The notes under the pieces are model-generated. The model was not told where the DNA came from. It searched no databases and saw only the letters and a list, made by a program, of their open reading frames with translations. From assembly GCA_035630195.1 (NCBI GenBank), contig DASQLD010000714.1, positions 1-10,628 on the forward strand: a DNA stretch of 10,628 bases. Direction: 5' to 3'. Below are positions 6,757 through 10,628 of the stretch, piece by piece (positions within the stretch are counted from its first letter, which is position 1; every line of letters starts with the position of its first letter). Origin of the DNA: DASQDN01 sp035630195 (GTDB lineage: Bacteria > Acidobacteriota > Terriglobia > Bryobacterales > Bryobacteraceae). Made by a program: the position numbers and the translations under genes.

Positions 6757-9069
6757 GTGGAAAAGCGCACAGGCGTGGTTTCTGACGAAGATTTGTTGAA
6801 ACATTTGAGCCGTGCGCCACACGGCCGCTCCTCTTTCAAGAACGTCGCCCGCGAATTAGGCGCCAAGGGTGACGACCGCCATCGGCTCAATGAAGCGCTT
6901 GAACGTCTCACCGAGCGCGGTGACCTGATCGAGCTGCGCGGCGGCCAATACGTCGTGGCTCGTATGAGCCGCGAGTACCTTCTCGGCCGTCTGCAGATGC
7001 ACAAAGACGGCTACGGCTTTGTGATCCCTGACAACCGGCCCGACAACATGCGTGGCGATCTCTTCATTCCTCCGGAAAATACCGGTCGCGCGATGCACGG
7101 GGACCGAGTCATCGCGCGCGTCCTCCGCGTTGAGGGCGACGGCAAATCGGACGGGACCATTGTTAAGATCCTGCGGCGCGCGCACGAGACTGTCGTCGGC
7201 GAGTTCCAGATGCGCAAGCACGGCTGCTATGTCAAACCGCACGATGACCGCATCCGTCAGTGGATTGAGATCGCCCAGGGCATGGAACTTCCCGACACGC
7301 GTTCCAGTGTGAATCGCGTCGGAGTCGAGGCCGCCCCAATCCGGTCGGTAGAAGATCTCGACGGCAAGATCGTCAATGTAGAGATCCTCGAGTTCGGAGA
7401 GAACGGCGAAAATTCCATAGGACGCGTCATCGAGGTTCTCGGATCGCCTGACGATTTCGGAATCGATGTCGAAATCATCATCCGGAAATTCCACATCCCT
7501 CACCAGTTTCCGGATGACGTCTTGCGTCAGGCTGAGGATTTTCCGAAGACCATCCCCGCAGTGGAGATCGGCCGGCGGCACGACTACCGCGGGTTTCAAG
7601 TCGTCACGATTGACGGCGAGACAGCGCGCGATTTTGACGATGCCGTTTGGGTCGACAAGCTCGAAAGCGGTAACTACGAATTGCACGTGCATATCGCCGA
7701 TGTCGGCTACTACGTGCGCCCCGGCTCACCGATCGATAGGGAGGCTTTGAAGCGGGGAACAAGCGTCTACTTCCCCGATCGCGCAGTTCCGATGCTCCCA
7801 ATGGAGTTGTCAACTGAGTTGTGCTCGCTCAAACCGCAGGTCGATCGCCTGGTGCTCTCGGCGATACTCGAAATCGATAATAAAGGCGACGTCGTTAACC
7901 AGGAGTTCACGAAAGGTGTCATCTGCAGTGTCGAACGGATGACGTACACCAACGTTCATCTGTTGCTCGAAGGAGATAAGGGGGTTCGCGAGCGTTACGC
8001 GGCCTTGATCGAACGGTTCGAGCTCATGAAGGAGCTCGCTCTCAAACTAAATCGCAAGCGGACCAAACGAGGTTCCATCGACTTCGATCTTCCCGAGCCG
8101 CTCATCGAGTTTGACACCCAAGGCGAAATGATCGGCGTCGTGCGCAGCCCGCGCAACATTGCGCATCGCATCATTGAAGAATTCATGCTCGCTGCCAATG
8201 AAGCTGTCGCATCGCATCTGGAGCAGGCCGACGTTCCATCCATCTATCGCATTCACGAACAGCCCGATCCCAAGCGCATCATGGACTTCGAGGAAGTCGC
8301 CGCCCGCTTCGGTTATTCGTTGAATGCAGGTCCTCTGCCGGTAAAGAAATTCCGCAGCACGGACCGCAGACGCGACGGGCGAAAGGTCACGAAAGAGATC
8401 GTGCTCCCGGACGAGAAGATCTCGATCCCGTCACGCGCCTATCAGAAGCTGACCGCCAAATTAGAGGGGAAGCCTGAAGAGCGCATCCTCACCTATCTCA
8501 TGTTGCGCTCGCTCAAACAGGCCCGCTACAAAGAGGAGAACGCCGGACACTATGCGCTGGCTGCCGAGAGCTACACCCATTTCACTTCGCCTATTCGCCG
8601 CTATCCTGACCTGATCGTCCACCGGCTTCTGAGTGAATACATGGAGCGGCGGATGACATCGCTTACTGAGGACCAGCTTCGCTCGATCGCTGAAGAATGC
8701 TCGCAGACAGAACGCCGCGCCGATGAGGCCGAACGCGAGCTCGTGGAATGGAAAAAAGCCAAGTTCATGGAGCAGCACGTCGGCGGGGACTTCGACGCGC
8801 TCGTCATCAGCGTCACCAAGTACGGCCTCTTCGTCGAACTTGACAAGTTCTTCGTCGAAGGACTCGTGCCCATTGACACGCTCCCAGCCGACCGGTACAT
8901 CTATCACGAGAACACGCGTAAGATCGTTGGCGATCGATCTCGTCGAGAGTTCTCCATCGGCGATCGCGTACGCGTCGTCCTCGATCGTGTCGACGCGATC
9001 GAACGCAAACTGCAGTTTTCATTGCTCGATCCCACTCCTGCGCGGCGCCGGAAGCGTGACCGGCGCTAG
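6757..9069 (+). CDS. rnr: ribonuclease R (RNB-family 3'-5' exoribonuclease)
   Basis: RNase R degrades structured RNA processively from the 3' end, in mRNA decay and rRNA quality control. Numbered from GTG 6757 the protein has about 770 residues. Domains in order: an N-terminal winged helix (about 8-70), cold-shock/OB domains beginning GRLQMHKDGYGFVIPD (77 on), the RNB catalytic domain, a C-terminal S1 domain (GGDFDALVISVTKYGLFVEL, from 676), and a basic tail RRRKRDRR. The four metal-binding aspartates are D286, D292, D294 and D295 in IDGETARDFDDA, with the 6-2-1 spacing of RNase II. The conserved HFTSPIRRYPDL is at 608-619. The S1 domain and basic tail favour RNase R over RNase II. The start is uncertain: ATG 6739, GTG 6757 and GTG 6775 are in frame. 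I prefer 6757 because a perfect TATAAT at 6744-6749 would start transcription there. GTG 6775 would also fit the usual beginning of the family. Confidence 0.95.
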   Translation: MEKRTGVVSDEDLLKHLSRAPHGRSSFKNVARELGAKGDDRHRLNEALERLTERGDLIELRGGQYVVARMSREYLLGRLQMHKDGYGFVIPDNRPDNMRGDLFIPPENTGRAMHGDRVIARVLRVEGDGKSDGTIVKILRRAHETVVGEFQMRKHGCYVKPHDDRIRQWIEIAQGMELPDTRSSVNRVGVEAAPIRSVEDLDGKIVNVEILEFGENGENSIGRVIEVLGSPDDFGIDVEIIIRKFHIPHQFPDDVLRQAEDFPKTIPAVEIGRRHDYRGFQVVTIDGETARDFDDAVWVDKLESGNYELHVHIADVGYYVRPGSPIDREALKRGTSVYFPDRAVPMLPMELSTELCSLKPQVDRLVLSAILEIDNKGDVVNQEFTKGVICSVERMTYTNVHLLLEGDKGVRERYAALIERFELMKELALKLNRKRTKRGSIDFDLPEPLIEFDTQGEMIGVVRSPRNIAHRIIEEFMLAANEAVASHLEQADVPSIYRIHEQPDPKRIMDFEEVAARFGYSLNAGPLPVKKFRSTDRRRDGRKVTKEIVLPDEKISIPSRAYQKLTAKLEGKPEERILTYLMLRSLKQARYKEENAGHYALAAESYTHFTSPIRRYPDLIVHRLLSEYMERRMTSLTEDQLRSIAEECSQTERRADEAERELVEWKKAKFMEQHVGGDFDALVISVTKYGLFVELDKFFVEGLVPIDTLPADRYIYHENTRKIVGDRSRREFSIGDRVRVVLDRVDAIERKLQFSLLDPTPARRRKRDRR

Positions 9070-9080
9070 TGGGATCATGA

Positions 9081-9095
9081 CATTAACGATTAATG
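9081..9095. repeat. short AT-rich inverted repeat covering the methyltransferase start codon
   Basis: CATTAACGATTAATG has perfect 6-bp arms around a 3-base centre, and its right arm ends in the ATG of the methyltransferase gene. It stands out as AT-rich in a GC-rich context within the 23-bp gap after rnr. It could be an operator or a weak mRNA hairpin that hides the start codon, but it is short enough to be chance. Confidence 0.35.
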
Positions 9096-10202
9096 AATCA
9101 GGCAGAGGGTTTTGAAAACAACTCCGGTCTACTCGAACCGCGCGCCGAGGAGTTTGCAGGCGTTCTGCGCAGTGCAAAAGAAGCTGTCGAAAAATGCAAT
9201 TTCGAGTGGTATCGATACGATTCTCTGGGAAATCTGGGTCATCTTGACCGGTTGCTGAGCGCGCGCCCTGGTCTGGTAGAGTTAGCGGGCGAGAAGCCCG
9301 TCCTCGACTTCGGCTGTGCCGACGGCGATTTAGCCTTTTTTCTGGAGTCGCTGGGCCTGCATGTGGTCACGTTCGATCACGTCCGAACCAACCATAACGG
9401 GATGCTTGGCGTCCGGGCCCTGAAGCAGCAACTGGGCTCGCGGGTCGAAATCCACGAATTGGACCTCGACAATAATTTTGAAATTCCCGATGGCCACTAT
9501 GGCCTGGCGCTCGTTCTGGGAATTCTCTACCATCTCAAGAACCCTTTCTACGTGCTTGAAACCATTTCCAAGCGCGCCCGCTACTGCTTGCTGAGCACAC
9601 GCATCACGCGATTTCTGCCGGATCGGCGGACCGACGTGTCGAAGGTTCCGATGGCGTACCTCCTCGGCGAAGACGAGTTAAACGCCGACGTAACGAACTT
9701 CTGGATCTTCTCCGAGGCAGGACTTCGTCGGATCGTCGAGAGGGCTAATTGGAGGGTGATCGAATTTCTGCGGATCGGAGACACGGAAGCGTCTGATCCG
9801 GACAGCCTCGATCACGATGAGCGGGCATTTCTGTTGCTCGAAAGTGTCTACGGCCTCGGGCATCTCGATTTAAAAGAAGGCTGGCATGCCCCGGAGCCGG
9901 CCGGGTGGCGATGGACGGAGAAGCAATTTCGCATCCTGCTATCGAACGCTACCGTCGTCATTTTGAAAGTCTACGTGCCCCCGTCATTGCTCGAGCGGTT
10001 CGGATCGGTCACGCTGTCGGCAGAGGCCAATGGGCAGCCGCTGGCGCCCGAAACATACACCGTCCCCGGAAATGCCACCTATAGCCGGCGGCTCCCCGAG
10101 GGGCCTGTGGATCTGACTTTCCGCCTAAGTCATGCATTTCCGCCGAGCGAAGCCGATCAGCGGGAACTTGGAATCGTCGTGGTGCGTCTGGACGCTGAGT
10201 AA
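9093..10202 (+). CDS. class I SAM-dependent methyltransferase, CmoB/DUF1698-like, with extra beta-rich C-terminal domain
   Basis: The 369-residue product has a Rossmann methyltransferase core. The SAM-binding glycine motif is VLDFGCADGDLAFFLESLG (70-88) and the following acidic strand is VVTFDH (91-96). The GILYHLKNPFYVLE segment (143-156) corresponds to the region after motif III that is well conserved in CmoB-like (DUF1698) enzymes. The upstream YDSLGNLGHLDRLL (42-55) also resembles that group. CmoB modifies tRNA uridine 34, but the family is broad and this protein lacks enough specific features to claim a tRNA substrate. From about residue 261 a second domain begins with GWHAPEPAGWRWTEKQFRILL, continues as alternating strands, and ends with RELGIVVVRL. 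I recall similar GW..E...RWT / RELG modules on proteins of surface-polysaccharide synthesis, which would point to a sugar-related substrate. ATG 9093 is the only good start; there is no Shine-Dalgarno. The gene is 23 bp behind rnr and may be cotranscribed. Confidence 0.85.
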   Translation: MNQAEGFENNSGLLEPRAEEFAGVLRSAKEAVEKCNFEWYRYDSLGNLGHLDRLLSARPGLVELAGEKPVLDFGCADGDLAFFLESLGLHVVTFDHVRTNHNGMLGVRALKQQLGSRVEIHELDLDNNFEIPDGHYGLALVLGILYHLKNPFYVLETISKRARYCLLSTRITRFLPDRRTDVSKVPMAYLLGEDELNADVTNFWIFSEAGLRRIVERANWRVIEFLRIGDTEASDPDSLDHDERAFLLLESVYGLGHLDLKEGWHAPEPAGWRWTEKQFRILLSNATVVILKVYVPPSLLERFGSVTLSAEANGQPLAPETYTVPGNATYSRRLPEGPVDLTFRLSHAFPPSEADQRELGIVVVRLDAE

Positions 10203-10218
10203 CACAAGCGTTAAGTAC

Positions 10219-10224
10219 GATAAT
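10219..10224 (+). promoter_or_regulatory. possible -10 box upstream of the VWFA-family gene
   Basis: GATAAT matches the -10 consensus at 5 of 6 positions and lies 20 nt before the first ATG of the VWFA gene, in the 42-bp gap after the methyltransferase gene. The best -35 I can find (CTGAGT at 10195-10200, 18-bp spacer) matches only 3 of 6 positions, so this is a weak call. Confidence 0.25.
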
Positions 10225-10244
10225 ATGAGAAAGATAGCCGCATC

Positions 10245-10289
10245 ATGATTAGCAGCAGTATGATTCGCAGCAGTATGATTCGCAGCAGT
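10245..10289 (+). repeat. three tandem 15-bp repeats, each beginning with an in-frame ATG
   Basis: The unit ATGATTCGCAGCAGT occurs at 10260-10274 and 10275-10289. A first copy with one mismatch, ATGATTAGCAGCAGT, lies at 10245-10259. The array encodes MISSS-MIRSS-MIRSS, so each unit supplies a possible start codon and the later two add an arginine to the signal-peptide n-region. Because the unit is a multiple of three, gain or loss of copies would keep the frame. Confidence 0.93.
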
Positions 10290-10628
10290 ATCTTCGGTCT
10301 CATTTCCTGCCTGCCGCTGTTGGCCCAGACTCCACAGCACGCGACGCCCGCAGAGACAACGCCTGCCCCGGCGCCGGGCGCAGAAATCAAAGTACAAGTA
10401 CGCGAAGTCATTGTGCCGGTGACGGTCACCGATATCAAGGGCCGCTTCGTGTCGGATCTCGATGCCAAGGACTTCAAAATCTTCGACGAAGGCAGAGAAC
10501 AGAAAATTCAGTTCTTCACCCGGGAGCGCAATCAACCCGTTGTGGTGGGTCTCCTGCTCGATTTGAGCAACGCCAGCAAGATCCACTGGAAGACCTACCA
10601 GGAGTCGGCCATCGAGTTGATCTCGACG
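10245..10628 (+). CDS. secreted VWFA-related acidobacterial domain protein, N-terminal part
   Basis: The first 128 codons are present and the gene runs off the right edge. It fits TIGR03436, a von Willebrand factor A-related family expanded in Acidobacteriota whose role is not established. The N-terminus is an export signal: the repeat-encoded n-region, then IFGLISCLPLLA. Cleavage could follow LLA by signal peptidase I. LISC also matches a lipobox, so a lipoprotein with Cys22 at the N-terminus is possible, though the hydrophobic core before it is short. A Pro/Thr/Ala-rich linker follows (about 28-45), then the family's beta block VREVIVPVTVTDIKGRFVSDL and DFKIFDEGREQKIQFFTRE. The A domain begins at VVVGLLLDLSNASK, where the usual metal-site motif DxSxS reads DLSNA, lacking the second serine. 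Any of three ATGs (10245, 10260, 10275) could be the start. A 7-codon ORF (10225-10248) overlaps the first ATG out of frame. No clear Shine-Dalgarno is visible. Confidence 0.88.
   Translation, partial: MISSSMIRSSMIRSSIFGLISCLPLLAQTPQHATPAETTPAPAPGAEIKVQVREVIVPVTVTDIKGRFVSDLDAKDFKIFDEGREQKIQFFTRERNQPVVVGLLLDLSNASKIHWKTYQESAIELIST

Noticed and set aside
6741..7004. N-terminal extension of the minus-strand kinase frame up to 7004
   Set aside because: The extension is Arg/Ser-rich sequence antisense to rnr; the family begins at the Met whose codon ends at 6738, and the promoter-like box lies within the extension.
6856..7692. A 278-codon open frame on the minus strand opposite rnr
   Set aside because: It lies wholly opposite conserved RNase R sequence including the catalytic aspartates; it is a codon-bias shadow.
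9077..9082. ATGACA, 5 of 6 matches to a -35 box, before the methyltransferase
   Set aside because: No -10-like hexamer exists 15-19 bp downstream, and that region is already inside the coding sequence.
1..10628. Signs of a defence, phage, mobile or CRISPR system
   Set aside because: All recognisable genes are housekeeping or generic; there are no integrase or transposase genes, no terminal inverted repeats, and no spaced direct repeats other than the 15-bp array at 10245-10289, which is contiguous and coding.

Overview
The window reads as a chromosomal segment of a moderately GC-rich member of the Acidobacteriota. The clearest taxonomic clue is the incomplete gene at the right edge. Its start matches the secreted 'VWFA-related Acidobacterial domain' family (TIGR03436), which is expanded in that phylum. 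The DUF1624-type membrane protein at the left edge and the housekeeping gene order fit this. I see no phage, transposon, CRISPR, tRNA or rRNA sequence. This is mostly an ordinary core-genome region, and I found no convincing new multi-gene system.

Layout. (1) 3-440, plus strand: the C-terminal 145 residues of a polytopic membrane protein of the DUF1624 / heparan-alpha-glucosaminide N-acetyltransferase-like family. (2) 567-6241, plus strand: a tightly packed likely operon valS - nadC - birA - coaX - unknown gene. The junctions are a 14-bp overlap, a 6-bp gap, a 4-bp ATGA overlap and a 22-bp overlap. It joins valyl-tRNA synthetase to one gene each for making NAD (NadC), attaching biotin (BirA) and making CoA (CoaX). 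It ends with a 230-residue coiled-coil protein that I cannot name. (3) 6258-6740, minus strand: a compact adenosine-specific kinase (DUF355 / PF04008). Its 3' end faces the operon across only 16 bp. (4) 6757-9069, plus strand: ribonuclease R (rnr), divergent from the kinase gene. The two genes appear to be driven from overlapping -10 boxes inside about 35 bp, leaving almost no untranslated leader on either side. (5) 9093-10202, plus strand: a SAM-dependent methyltransferase of CmoB-like type with an extra beta-rich C-terminal domain. (6) 10245 to the edge, plus strand: the exported VWFA-family protein. Its first 15 codons are three copies of a 15-bp tandem repeat, each beginning with an in-frame ATG.

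How the genes fit together. The valS-coaX block is a cofactor and translation housekeeping operon, probably held in ratio by translational coupling. Only coaX has a strong internal Shine-Dalgarno sequence. RNase R and the adenosine kinase could both feed nucleotide salvage after RNA turnover, but that link is inference from adjacency. The most interesting non-coding signal is the near-symmetrical TATAATTGTA core between the kinase and rnr genes. The items most worth following up are that bidirectional promoter, the unknown gene behind coaX, the C-terminal domain of the methyltransferase, and the repeat-built N-terminus and altered MIDAS motif of the VWFA protein.
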